Shown in pieces: positions 50,557-58,860 of a DNA stretch of 64,000 nucleotides. The DNA comes from Bradyrhizobium acaciae (GTDB taxonomy: Bacteria > Pseudomonadota > Alphaproteobacteria > Rhizobiales > Xanthobacteraceae). The number at the start of each line of letters is the position of its first letter. Positions within the stretch are counted from its first letter, which is position 1. The stretch spans positions 1 to 64,000 of the forward strand of contig NZ_JACMYK010000003.1 of the NCBI RefSeq assembly GCF_020889785.1, given 5' to 3'. A program made the translations under genes and the position numbers. The notes beneath the pieces were generated by a model. The model made no database searches and had not been told where the DNA came from. It saw nothing but the letters and a program-made list of their open reading frames with translations.

Positions 50557-51798
50557 ATGAAGGCGATTATCGTCGGAGGCGGAATCGGAGGCCTCACCAC
50601 CGCATTGATGCTGCGCTCACGCGGCATCGCTTGCGAGCTGTACGAGCAGTCGGAGACGATCCGCGAGCTCGGCGTCGGCATCAACACGTTGCCGCACGCG
50701 ATCCGCGAGCTGGCGGGGCTCGGTCTGCTCGACAAGCTCGACGAGGTCGCGATCCGTACCTATGAGCTGTTCTACCTGACGCGGCATGGCCAGCAGGTCT
50801 GGCATGAGAAGCGCGGGCTCGATGCAGGCCACGACGTGCCGCAGTTTTCGATCCATCGCGGCCGCCTGCAAAGCGTGATCCATCAGGCGGTGATCGACCG
50901 GCTCGGCGCGGATGCGATCCGCACCGGCTGCCGGCTCGGCTCCCTCACGCAGGACGAGGGCGGCGTCTCGGCCTATTTCTTCGACCGCAGTGGCGCCCAT
51001 GTGCACACCGCGCGCGGCGACATCCTGATCGGCGCCGACGGCATCCACTCAAAAGTGCGGCAGACGCTGTTTCCGGACGAGGGTGGCCCGTGCTGGAACG
51101 GGCTGATGCTGTGGCGCGGCGCCACCGATTGGCCGGCGTTCCTGACTGGACGCTCGATGATCATCGCCGGCGGGCTGAACGCCAAGGCCGTGATCTATCC
51201 GATCGCGCCGGGGTCGAGCCCGGCGAGCCGTCTCACCAATTGGGCGGTGCTGGTGCGGATCGGCGACGGCTCTTCGCCGCCGCCGCGCCGCGAGGGCTGG
51301 TCCAATCTCGGCCGGCGCGACGAGATGACGCCCTATGTCACTGGTTTCACGATCCCGCAGGTCGACTTTGCTGGGCTGATCAACGCGACGCCGGAGTTCT
51401 GGGAGTATCCGTGCTGCGACCGCGATCCGCTGCCATACTGGTCGAGCGGCCGGGTCACGCTGCTCGGCGACGCCGCGCATCCGATGTATCCGGTCGGCTC
51501 TAACGGCGCGTCGCAGGCCGTCCTCGATGCGCGCTGCCTCGCCGATATGCTGGCGCGATCGGAGCATCCGCGTCAGGCGCTGGCCGCCTATGAGCGGCAG
51601 CGGCTGCCGATGACTGCCGACATCGTCGCCTCCAACCGCCGCGGTGGGCCGGAGGGTGTGATCGACGCCGTCGAGCAGCTTGCGCCGCAGGGCTTTACCG
51701 ACGTCGATACCATCCTCAATTACGAAGCGCGCGAGGCGATCGTCCGCGGCTATGCGGCCAAGGCCGGGTTTGCCGCGCGCGTGGTGGCGCGGCAGTAG
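50557..51798 (+). CDS. FAD-dependent monooxygenase (salicylate/3-hydroxybenzoate type)
   Basis: A 413-residue flavoprotein hydroxylase: GGGIGGLTTALMLRSRGIACELYEQS (FAD-binding), GDILIGADGIHSKVRQ (DG motif) and GRVTLLGDAAHPMYPVGSNGASQAVLDARCLADML (GD motif). It belongs to the flavin-dependent oxidoreductase group; the phenolic substrate is unknown. Start at 50557 follows GTAAGGGACG. It lies downstream of the CoA-pathway operon with a repeat element between, so probably its own transcript. It may supply a hydroxylated side pathway for aromatic acids. Confidence 0.85.
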   Translation: MKAIIVGGGIGGLTTALMLRSRGIACELYEQSETIRELGVGINTLPHAIRELAGLGLLDKLDEVAIRTYELFYLTRHGQQVWHEKRGLDAGHDVPQFSIHRGRLQSVIHQAVIDRLGADAIRTGCRLGSLTQDEGGVSAYFFDRSGAHVHTARGDILIGADGIHSKVRQTLFPDEGGPCWNGLMLWRGATDWPAFLTGRSMIIAGGLNAKAVIYPIAPGSSPASRLTNWAVLVRIGDGSSPPPRREGWSNLGRRDEMTPYVTGFTIPQVDFAGLINATPEFWEYPCCDRDPLPYWSSGRVTLLGDAAHPMYPVGSNGASQAVLDARCLADMLARSEHPRQALAAYERQRLPMTADIVASNRRGGPEGVIDAVEQLAPQGFTDVDTILNYEAREAIVRGYAAKAGFAARVVARQ

Positions 51799-51878
51799 GG
51801 GAGAACGTCCGATCCGTCGATCCGTCACCCCTGAGAGAATGTGAATGTATGGCGGAGGAGCGGCACCAAACATTCAGT

Positions 51879-52000
51879 GTCGTCCCTGCGAAAGCAGGGA
51901 CCCATAACCACCGAAGGCCATTGTTGCGCAGGGCTGGGGCCACAGCCTTCCTCAACAATTAAACCCTGTGGATATGGGTCCCTGCTTTCGCAGGGACGAC
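51879..52000. repeat. Inverted repeat with perfect 28-base arms
   Basis: Arms at 51879-51906 and 51973-52000 are exact reverse complements over 28 bases and each holds the smaller hairpin CCCTGCGAAAGCAGGG. The loop is 66 bases. Intergenic, between convergent genes, with another element at 52028-52094 right after it. Confidence 0.8.
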
Positions 52001-52027
52001 GTCGGACATGTTGTCCCGCCTTCAGTC

Positions 52028-52094
52028 CCGTCATCCTTCGAGGCTCGCTGTGCTCGCCCCCTGAGACGCGCTGCGCACTCCTCAGTGTAACGGA
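52028..52094. repeat. Short member of the CCGTCATCC element family
   Basis: Starts CCGTCATCC, contains TTCGAGGCTCGC as in the element at 4103-4209, ends CTCAGTGTAACGGA. It precedes the cupin gene stop. Confidence 0.55.
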
Positions 52095-52112
52095 GAGAAG
52101 CCAGCGCGTACG

Positions 52113-52571
52113 TTACGCCGGAGGCGGCGGCAGGAAATGGATGTTGTGCTCAGCGGCGAGCCGCACCACGTCCTCCGGGTTCTGCTCCTTCATGTTGTGG
52201 ATCGCCCAGAACAGGTCGTAGAGCCTGCGCGTCGGTGACACCCAGAACAGCGTCTTGGCCGTCTGCTGCGACTTGTTGAAGATGCCGTGCGGCTTGCCCG
52301 CCGGCAGCCGCACCAGATCGCCTGGCGTGGCTGATTCATCGGCGCCGTTCAGCATGAAGTCGAGCTTGCCCTCGAGGATGTAGAGGTACTCGTCCTGGTC
52401 GGGGTGGATATGCGGGGGAACGAAGGCGCCCGGCGGGAAGGTGGCGTGCCAGGAGAAGGAATGCTCGGTGCGGCTCTTCGGCACGTAGGTCTGGCCAAGG
52501 ATGCTCCAGGAAATGCCCTGCATGCCTTCATTGGCGCGGGTGATGCCGGCGATCTCGTCTTTCATCGTCAT
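52113..52571 (-). CDS. Cupin-domain protein
   Basis: A 152-residue single-cupin protein. The first cupin motif is FPPGAFVPPHIHPDQDEYLYILEGKLDFMLNG (metal-binding His, His, Glu) and the second is DLVRLPAGKPHGIFNK (His). A C-terminal extension LFWAIHNMKEQNPEDVV... follows. The function could be enzymatic (dioxygenase, isomerase or epimerase) or sensory. Start at 52571 after GAGAGGGAAAC. It sits downstream of the binding-protein gene on the same strand, 74 bases away, so the two may form an operon linked to aromatic-acid use. Confidence 0.85.
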   Translation of the reverse strand: MTMKDEIAGITRANEGMQGISWSILGQTYVPKSRTEHSFSWHATFPPGAFVPPHIHPDQDEYLYILEGKLDFMLNGADESATPGDLVRLPAGKPHGIFNKSQQTAKTLFWVSPTRRLYDLFWAIHNMKEQNPEDVVRLAAEHNIHFLPPPPA

Positions 52572-52645
52572 GTTTCCCTCTCTTTTGTTTGACGCGGTTT
52601 CTTCACGCGAACCGGTGTCCTCTTCGCGTGAAGACGCTTCGTGAC

Positions 52646-53812
52646 TTACTTGGCGGCGCAGTCCTTGGCGTAGCGATCGCCGTAGTTCGAAAACACCTTT
52701 TCGACGATCTCGGTCTGGAATTTGCCGTCGGGCCGCTTCGCGACCTTGGTGAGATAGAAATCCTGGATCGGATAGCCGTTGTTGTTGAACTTGAAGTTAC
52801 CGCGCAGCGAGGTGAAGTCGGCCTTCTTCAGCGCGGCCGCGACCGCGTCCTTGTTGGAGAGATCGCCCTTCACGGCTTTCACCGCGCTGTCGATCAGCAG
52901 CGCTGCGTCATAAGCCTGCATGGCATAGGTGCCGGGCACGCCGTTGTAGGCCGCTTCATAGGCCGCAACGAACTTCTTGCTTTGGGGATTGTCTAGGTTC
53001 GGTGCCCAGTTCGCGCCGCCGAACATGCCGACCGCGGCGTCCTGCTGCGCGGGCAAAGTGGATTCGTCGACGGTGAAGGCGGAGAGCACCGGCACGGTGG
53101 CGCCGGCCTGCTTGTACTGCTTGACGAGGTTGACGCCCATGCCGCCGGGCATGAAGGTGAACAGCGCGTCCGGCTTCTGCGCGGCGATCTTGGACAGCTC
53201 GGGCTGGAAATCCAGCGTGTTCAGCGGCGTGTAGGACTCCTCTGTTATCTCGCCCTTGTAGTCGAGCTTGAAGCCGGCGACGGAGTCGCGGCCGGCCTGG
53301 TAATTCGGCACCAAGAGGTAGACGCGCTTGTAGCCGCGGTCCTGCGCCACCTTGCCGAGGATCTCGTGTACCTGGTCGTTCTGGTACGAGGTCACGTAGA
53401 AGAACGGGTTGCACTCCTTGCCGGCATAGCTGGAGGGGCCGGCATTCGGGCTGATCAGGAAGGTCTTGCTGTCGGTGACCGGGCGATGGATCGCCAGCAG
53501 GATGTTGGAGAAGATCGGGCCGACCACGAAATCCACCTTGTCGCGCTCGAGCAGGCCGCGCACCTTGACCACGGCAGCGTCGGGCTTCAGCTCGTCGTCG
53601 GCATTGACGATCTCGACATCGCGACCGGCCATCTTGCCGCCGAGGTCCTTGACCGCGAGCGCAAAGCCGTCGCGGACCTGCTGGCCGAGCGCCGCGGCCG
53701 GACCGGAGGTCGTGACCAGCACGCCGATCTTGATCTTGTCCTGCGCTGCCGCCGGCGTGATTGCGATACCCAGCAGCGCCGCCAATCCCACGAGCTTCGT
53801 CGATTGCTTCAT
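52646..53812 (-). CDS. Branched-chain-amino-acid-type ABC substrate-binding protein (orphan)
   Basis: A 388-residue periplasmic protein with signal peptide (KQSTKLVGLAALLGIAITPAAAQ, cleavage after AAA, residue 22). Mature part: DKIKIGVLVTTSGPAAALGQQVRDGFALAVKDLGGKMAGRDVEIVNADDELKPDAAVVKVRGLLERDKVDFVVGPIFSNILLA, the family type 1 fold. Start at 53812 with GGGGGAGTGAG; the long upstream frame is arginine/cysteine-rich and not coding. It is divergent from the MarR gene, and a candidate MarR site (53968-53981) lies upstream. It likely captures the aromatic acid or amine handled here; no permease is nearby. Confidence 0.88.
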   Translation of the reverse strand: MKQSTKLVGLAALLGIAITPAAAQDKIKIGVLVTTSGPAAALGQQVRDGFALAVKDLGGKMAGRDVEIVNADDELKPDAAVVKVRGLLERDKVDFVVGPIFSNILLAIHRPVTDSKTFLISPNAGPSSYAGKECNPFFYVTSYQNDQVHEILGKVAQDRGYKRVYLLVPNYQAGRDSVAGFKLDYKGEITEESYTPLNTLDFQPELSKIAAQKPDALFTFMPGGMGVNLVKQYKQAGATVPVLSAFTVDESTLPAQQDAAVGMFGGANWAPNLDNPQSKKFVAAYEAAYNGVPGTYAMQAYDAALLIDSAVKAVKGDLSNKDAVAAALKKADFTSLRGNFKFNNNGYPIQDFYLTKVAKRPDGKFQTEIVEKVFSNYGDRYAKDCAAK

Positions 53813-53967
53813 CTCACTCCCCCAACCATTGCCTTGATGACCTGGTCTCAGCCTGTTTTGCCTCAGCTTAGTCTGACGCGCGCGACCGCTGCAAGCGATG
53901 TGGCAATGCGTCAGGGCGATCGTCGCGCAGCATGCAAGTGCTGCACATGCAAGCGCCGCGCCAATTG

Positions 53968-54062
53968 CTTGAAGTTTAAAGAAATTGCAGGATCGCGCCG
54001 GCGCACCGGCCAGGATTCGCAATTGTCCTTGCGGCGCGCCGCGAATTGCTTGAAGCTCAAAG
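53968..54062. promoter_or_regulatory. Two direct CTTGAAGYTYAAAG repeats before MarR and binding-protein genes
   Basis: CTTGAAGTTTAAAG (53968-53981) and CTTGAAGCTCAAAG (54049-54062), preceded by AATTG in both, 81 bases apart. The second is 43 bases before the MarR ATG. They resemble the core TTTAAGTATAAAA of the operators at 45825 and 55458 (TTKAAGYWYAAA) and may be weaker MarR sites. Confidence 0.45.
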
Positions 54063-54105
54063 TAACCGGTCCGACAGGAACCCGCCGCGGAGGCACAATC
54101 GCCGC

Positions 54106-54600
54106 ATGAACCTCGATTCTGAAACCAAAGCCGTCGAACTGCCTGACGATCACGGCACCGAGCTCAGGCTGTGGCTGCGCCTCTTGACCTGTACCACGCT
54201 GATCGAAGGCGAGGTCCGCAGCCGGTTGCGCGAGAAATTCGACGTCACGCTGCCGCGCTTCGACCTGATGGCCCAGCTCGACAAGGTGTCCGACGGCATG
54301 ACGCTGTCGGATCTCTCGAAGCGGATGATGGTGTCCAACGGCAACGTCACGGGGCTGGTCGAGCGCCTGGTTGAATCAGGCCATCTCGACCGCCGCACCT
54401 CCGAGACCGATCGCCGCGTGCAGTTCATCCGGTTGACCAAGCTCGGCCGCGCTGAATTCCGCAAGATGGCTACCGAGCACGAGAAATGGATCGCCGATGT
54501 CTTCGGCGACCTCTCGCCGAAGGATATCCGCGAATTGATGCGGCTGCTCGCCAAGGCCAAGGGCTCGGCGCAGCGCTCTGCCAAGGCGAGGTCGGCTTAA
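54106..54600 (+). CDS. MarR family transcriptional regulator of the aromatic-acid cluster
   Basis: A 164-residue MarR protein. The winged helix includes LPRFDLMAQLDKVSDGMTLSDLSKRMMVSNGNVTGLVERLVESGHLDRRTSETDRRVQFIRLTKLG, the classic MarR pattern. Start at 54106. It precedes the alpha/beta hydrolase and CoA-ligase genes and is divergent from the binding-protein gene. The 22-bp operator shared by the monooxygenase operon and ligase gene is of the AT-rich palindromic type usual for MarR repressors of aromatic-CoA pathways. The likely inducer is an aryl-CoA thioester or the free acid (inference). Confidence 0.87.
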   Translation: MNLDSETKAVELPDDHGTELRLWLRLLTCTTLIEGEVRSRLREKFDVTLPRFDLMAQLDKVSDGMTLSDLSKRMMVSNGNVTGLVERLVESGHLDRRTSETDRRVQFIRLTKLGRAEFRKMATEHEKWIADVFGDLSPKDIRELMRLLAKAKGSAQRSAKARSA

Positions 54601-54603
54601 GCC

Positions 54604-55419
54604 GTGACCGGGATCGATTACGAGGTCGAATACAACAATCGGGCACGGGTGCCGGAAAATCCGGCGCTGATGGCCGGCTGGGCGAGGGACGCCGCGGCCT
54701 ATCGCGAGCAACACCCGCCGCGACGGCTGACCTATGGTCCGGGCGCCCGCAACGTCATCGACCTGTTCGAGGGCGACCGTGGCGGGCCGCTCGTCGTCTT
54801 CATCCACGGTGGCTACTGGCAGGCGCTCGACGGCTCGTCCTCAAGCCACTGCGCGCGCGGCCTCAATGGCCACGGCATCAGCGTCGCGGTGCCGAGCTAC
54901 GATCTTTGCCCCGCCGTCTCGGTCGCTGACATCATCGGCGAGCTGCGCGCGGCGTGCCGTGAACTTGCAAAACTCGGCCGGCCGCTGGTCGTGTCGGGAC
55001 ACTCCGCCGGCGGACATCTTGCCGCGTGCATGCTCGCGACCGATTGGCCGGCCTTCGACGCGTCGTTGCCGAACAATCTGGTCAGGGCTGCTTACGCGAT
55101 CTCCGGCCTGTTCGAGCTCGAGCCGCTGGTCGGCACCACCATCAACAAGGCGCTTGGCCTTGACCGCGACGCAGCAAGGGCGGCGAGCCCGCTGCTCTGG
55201 AAAGCCCCCGCCGGCGCTACGCTCGATGCCGTCGTCGGCGGCGCCGAGAGCGCCGAATATCATCGGCAGAGCCGAAGCATCGTCGATGTCTGGGGCAAGG
55301 CCGGCGTGGCGACCCGGTTCGGCACTGTGCCCGACGCCAATCATTTCACCGCGATCGCGCCGCTCGCCGACCCGGCGTCGGTGATGGTGGCGCGGTTGAG
55401 GCAGCTCACACGAATCTAA
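54604..55419 (+). CDS. Alpha/beta hydrolase (kynurenine-formamidase-like)
   Basis: A 271-residue alpha/beta hydrolase. Oxyanion motif HGGYW (residues 68-72), nucleophile elbow GHSAGG (Ser134), late His247 (DANHFTAI). GLNGHGISVAVPSYDLCP and VYAISGLFELEPL-like segments (AYAISGLFELEPL) are typical of arylformamidase/esterase members such as KynB-like alpha/beta formamidases. The start is a GTG at 54604, three bases after the MarR stop, so the genes are coupled. In this setting it could free anthranilate precursors from formylkynurenine or an ester. No kynureninase gene is seen nearby. Confidence 0.8.
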   Translation: MTGIDYEVEYNNRARVPENPALMAGWARDAAAYREQHPPRRLTYGPGARNVIDLFEGDRGGPLVVFIHGGYWQALDGSSSSHCARGLNGHGISVAVPSYDLCPAVSVADIIGELRAACRELAKLGRPLVVSGHSAGGHLAACMLATDWPAFDASLPNNLVRAAYAISGLFELEPLVGTTINKALGLDRDAARAASPLLWKAPAGATLDAVVGGAESAEYHRQSRSIVDVWGKAGVATRFGTVPDANHFTAIAPLADPASVMVARLRQLTRI

Positions 55420-55457
55420 GATTCTAGCGGCGCGCCCATTCTGCACCCTTGCGTCAA

Positions 55458-55479
55458 ATTATTTTAAGTATAAAATGAT
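55458..55479 (+). promoter_or_regulatory. MarR-type operator upstream of the CoA ligase gene
   Basis: ATTATTTTA-N4-TAAAATGAT, identical in spacer and 21 of 22 positions to the site before the monooxygenase operon (45825-45846). It lies 90 bases before the ligase ATG. TAAAAT at 55471-55476 with TTGCGT at 55449-55454 gives a 16-base spaced promoter. Confidence 0.7.
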
Positions 55480-55569
55480 TGGCGATCGGAACGCTGCCGG
55501 GCGTCCTCGATACTGGTCTTCTCGATATTGGTCTTTGGCCTTTCTGGATGGAAAGCGAGGGGCGATCGA

Positions 55570-57213
55570 ATGTCAGGTGAATTTCCCGGGCTCGGCCCAT
55601 CCGGGCATGTCGACGATTTCGCGCGGCGCAACCTGCCGCCGTCAGAGCAATGGCCGCAGCTGCTGCTCGACCGTCCGGAATTCAAATATCCCGATTATCT
55701 CAACGCCGCGGTCGAACTGACCGACCGCATCGTCGAGCAAGGGATGGGCGATCGCATCGCGCTGATCGGCAACGGCCGCCAGCGTACCTACAAGGAATTG
55801 ACCGACTGGTCGAACCGCCTGGCGCATGCGCTGGTGGAGAATTACGGCGTCAAGCCCGGCAATCGCGTGCTGATCCGTTCGGGCAACAACCCGGCGCTGG
55901 TGGCGGCGTGGCTCGCGGCGACCAAGGCCGGCGCCGTCGTCGTCAACACCATGCCGATGTTGCGCGCCGGCGAATTGGCCAAGATCGTCGACAAGGCCGA
56001 GATAGCGCTGGCGCTGACCGACAGCCGGATCGCAGACGAATTGGTGGCCTGTGCCAAGACCAGCAAATTCCTCAAGCAGGTCGTCAATTTCGACGGCACG
56101 CAGAACCATGACGCCGAGCTCGATCGGATCGCGTTGAACAAGCCGGTCAAGTTCGATGCAGTGAAGACCGGCCGCGACGATGTCGCGCTGCTCGGCTTCA
56201 CGTCGGGCACGACGGGCGAGCCCAAGGCGACGATGCACTTCCACCGCGATCTCCTGATCGTCGCGGACGGCTATGCCAGGGAAGTGCTCAAGGTGACGCC
56301 GGACGACGTCTTCGTCGGCTCGCCGCCGCTCGCCTTTACGTTCGGCCTCGGCGGGCTCGCGATCTTCCCGCTGCGCTTCGGCGCCACCGCGACGCTGCTG
56401 GAGAACGCTGCGCCGAGCGAGATGATCCGGATCATCGAGACCTACAAGGCAACGATCTGCTTCACCGCGCCGACCGCCTATCGCGCGATGATGGCCGCGA
56501 TGGACAAGGGCGCCGATCTGTCCTCGCTTCGGCTGGCGGTCTCGGCCGGCGAGACGTTGCCGGCGCCGGTGTTCGAGAGCTGGACGAAGAAGACCGGCAA
56601 GCCGATCCTCGACGGCATCGGCAGCACCGAGCTGCTGCATATCTTCATCACCAATCGCACCGGCAGCGCCGTCGCGGGCACCACGGGCACGCCCGTCTCG
56701 GGCTACGAAGCCCGGATCGTCGACGAGGACATGAACGAGCTGCCGCCGGGCCAGGTCGGCAAGCTTGCGGTTCGCGGGCCGACCGGCTGCCGTTATCTCG
56801 CGGACTCCAGGCAGACCAAATATGTCCGCGACGGCTGGAACATCACCGGCGATGCCTTTGTCAGCGACGAGAACGGCCGGTTGTCGTTCGTGGCGCGCGC
56901 CGACGACATGATCATCTCGGCGGGCTACAATATCGCCGGCCCCGAGGTTGAGGCGGCGCTGCTCGCGCATCCCGATGTCGCGGAATGCGCCGTGATCGGT
57001 GCGCCGGACGAGGAGCGCGGACAAATCGTCTCGGCGTTCATCGTGCTGAAGCAGGGTGCGCGAACCGACGATGTCGAGGTCAAAATGTTGCAGGATCACG
57101 TCAAGGCGACGATCGCGCCGTATAAATATCCCCGCGCGATCGCTTTCGTCGAGGCGTTGCCGAAGACCCAGACCGGAAAGATCCAGCGCTTCAAGCTGCG
57201 CGAGGCGAGCTGA
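55570..57213 (+). CDS. Aryl-CoA ligase (2-aminobenzoate/benzoate-CoA ligase type)
   Basis: A 547-residue ANL-family adenylating enzyme. ALLGFTSGTTGEPKATMHFHRDLL is the P-loop-type A3 motif. LRLAVSAGETLPAPVFESWTKKTGKPILDGIGSTELLHIFITN is the A5 region typical of benzoate-CoA ligases. NGRLSFVARADDMIISAGYNIAGPEVEAAL is A8, and the catalytic lysine is in KTQTGKIQ (Lys537). It makes an aryl-CoA from ATP, CoA and acid. Genomic setting and shared operator suggest 2-aminobenzoate as substrate. The start at 55570 follows GGGGCGATCGA. Confidence 0.88.
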   Translation: MSGEFPGLGPSGHVDDFARRNLPPSEQWPQLLLDRPEFKYPDYLNAAVELTDRIVEQGMGDRIALIGNGRQRTYKELTDWSNRLAHALVENYGVKPGNRVLIRSGNNPALVAAWLAATKAGAVVVNTMPMLRAGELAKIVDKAEIALALTDSRIADELVACAKTSKFLKQVVNFDGTQNHDAELDRIALNKPVKFDAVKTGRDDVALLGFTSGTTGEPKATMHFHRDLLIVADGYAREVLKVTPDDVFVGSPPLAFTFGLGGLAIFPLRFGATATLLENAAPSEMIRIIETYKATICFTAPTAYRAMMAAMDKGADLSSLRLAVSAGETLPAPVFESWTKKTGKPILDGIGSTELLHIFITNRTGSAVAGTTGTPVSGYEARIVDEDMNELPPGQVGKLAVRGPTGCRYLADSRQTKYVRDGWNITGDAFVSDENGRLSFVARADDMIISAGYNIAGPEVEAALLAHPDVAECAVIGAPDEERGQIVSAFIVLKQGARTDDVEVKMLQDHVKATIAPYKYPRAIAFVEALPKTQTGKIQRFKLREAS

Positions 57214-57250
57214 GGGGGCAGGGCGACGGCCGTGGCTGTCGCCCTCGACT

Positions 57251-58852
57251 TCAATGCGCGCCGGCGCTGCCGGCCGCGCTCTTCGGCTTGCCGGTCAGAA
57301 CGATCGCGATCGCGGCGAGCACCAGCACGACGCCGATCACCGCGAAGGCGTCACTGAAGCCAAGCACCAGCGCCTGACGCTTCACGATGTTGCCGATCGC
57401 CACGATCGCCTGGTTGTGTGCGGTGGCGGGGTCCGAGATGCCGTGGCTGAGGAAGTAGTTGGTGACCTCGGCTATCCGGGTCCGCACCTCGTCGCGGCCG
57501 AGATGAACCGACTGGCCGATAATGTTGGAGTGGAATTGCTCGCGCTTGGTGACGATGGTCGAGAGCAGCGCGGTGCCGATCGCGCCGCCGAGGTTGCGCA
57601 TCATGTTGGAGATGCCGGAGGCCGCCGGCGCATCCTGCGGCGCGACGCTGCCGAGGCTGATGGCGGACAATGGCGCCAGCGTAATCGCCTGGCCGACAGC
57701 GCGAACGATGTTCGGATAGAAGAACTGGTCGCCTGAATAGTCGAGCGACATCTGGATGTTCATGAAGGAGGAGACCGCGAACAGCGCCATGCCGGTGAAC
57801 GCGATCAGGCGGGCATCAAAGCGCTGCATCAGCTTCGGCACCAGCGGGATCAGGATCAGCTGCGGCAGGCCGGTCCAGGCCAGCACCTGGCCGATCTGCT
57901 CGGCATTGTAGCGCTGCACCTGGCCGAGATAGGCGGGCAGCAGATAGACCGAGCCGAACAGCGCAAAGCCGACGAATACGGCCGAGATGGTGCCGAAGCC
58001 GAAGCTGCGCTGGGTCAGCAGCCGCAGCCGCAGCAGCGGCTTCTCGACGACCAGCTCGATCCAGATGAACAGGGTCAGGCTGACCGCGGCGATCACCGCG
58101 AGCTTGACGATGAAGGGCGAGCCGAACCAGTCGTCCTTGTTGCCTTCCTCCAGCACCGCCTGCAGCGACGATAGACCGATCGCCATCGTGATGATGCCGA
58201 GCCAGTCGCCTTCGCGCAGCAGATGCAGTTGCATCGGCTGGCGCTCCAGCGTGAAAGAGAGGGTGGCGACCATGACAGCGGTCGGGATCACGTTGACGAA
58301 GAAGATGGTCTGCCAGCCGTAATTTTCGGTCAGGTAGCCGCCGATGGTCGGGCCGATCGCCGGCGCAAAGGTTACCGCGAGCGCGAACATCGCCAGCCCG
58401 ATCGGCTGTTGCGGCTTCGGCAGCTTGGTGAAAACCAGCGTGAAGGCCATCGGGATCAGCACGCCGCCGAAGAAGCCCTGCAGGCCGCGCATCGCGATCA
58501 TCGACGGCAGATCGTGGGTGAAGGCACAGGCGACCGAGAAGGCTGCGAACAGCGTGGCGAAGCTGATGATGATCTTGCGGAACGAGAACACCCGGCTGAG
58601 ATAGTCGGTGAGCGGGATCACCACGATCTCGCCGATCAGGTAGGACGTCGAGATCCAGGAGCCATTGTCGACGCCGGTTCCGATGCCGCCCTCGATGTTG
58701 AGCAGCGAGGCGTTGGTGATCTGGATGTTGAGGATCGCCATGAAGGCGCCGATCATGGCCGCCAGGATCGAGATCCAGACGGTCAGACTGGCGCGATTGG
58801 GATCTACGGCGGCGCGGGGCGCGGCGGCGGAGGAGAGCGCGAGATCGGACAT
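57251..58852 (-). CDS. DHA2-family multidrug MFS exporter (EmrB-like)
   Basis: A 533-residue, 14-helix drug:proton antiporter. The N-terminal LAAMIGAFMAILNIQITNASLLNIEGGIGTG, GSWISTSYLIGEIVVIPLTDYLSRVF and RGLQGFFGGVLIPMAFTLVF motifs and GPTIGGYLTENYGWQTIFFVNV match EmrB/QacA. The C-terminal end is short. It pairs with the HlyD/EmrA-like gene upstream on the same strand (start-to-stop gap 8 bases). Together with an outer-membrane channel it would form a tripartite efflux pump for hydrophobic or acidic compounds. Regulated by the divergent TetR. Confidence 0.92.
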   Translation of the reverse strand: MSDLALSSAAAPRAAVDPNRASLTVWISILAAMIGAFMAILNIQITNASLLNIEGGIGTGVDNGSWISTSYLIGEIVVIPLTDYLSRVFSFRKIIISFATLFAAFSVACAFTHDLPSMIAMRGLQGFFGGVLIPMAFTLVFTKLPKPQQPIGLAMFALAVTFAPAIGPTIGGYLTENYGWQTIFFVNVIPTAVMVATLSFTLERQPMQLHLLREGDWLGIITMAIGLSSLQAVLEEGNKDDWFGSPFIVKLAVIAAVSLTLFIWIELVVEKPLLRLRLLTQRSFGFGTISAVFVGFALFGSVYLLPAYLGQVQRYNAEQIGQVLAWTGLPQLILIPLVPKLMQRFDARLIAFTGMALFAVSSFMNIQMSLDYSGDQFFYPNIVRAVGQAITLAPLSAISLGSVAPQDAPAASGISNMMRNLGGAIGTALLSTIVTKREQFHSNIIGQSVHLGRDEVRTRIAEVTNYFLSHGISDPATAHNQAIVAIGNIVKRQALVLGFSDAFAVIGVVLVLAAIAIVLTGKPKSAAGSAGAH

Positions 58853-58860
58853 GACATCAC

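Noticed and set aside
55642..57099. 485-codon antisense frame in the CoA ligase gene
   Set aside because: Sense frame has all adenylation motifs.
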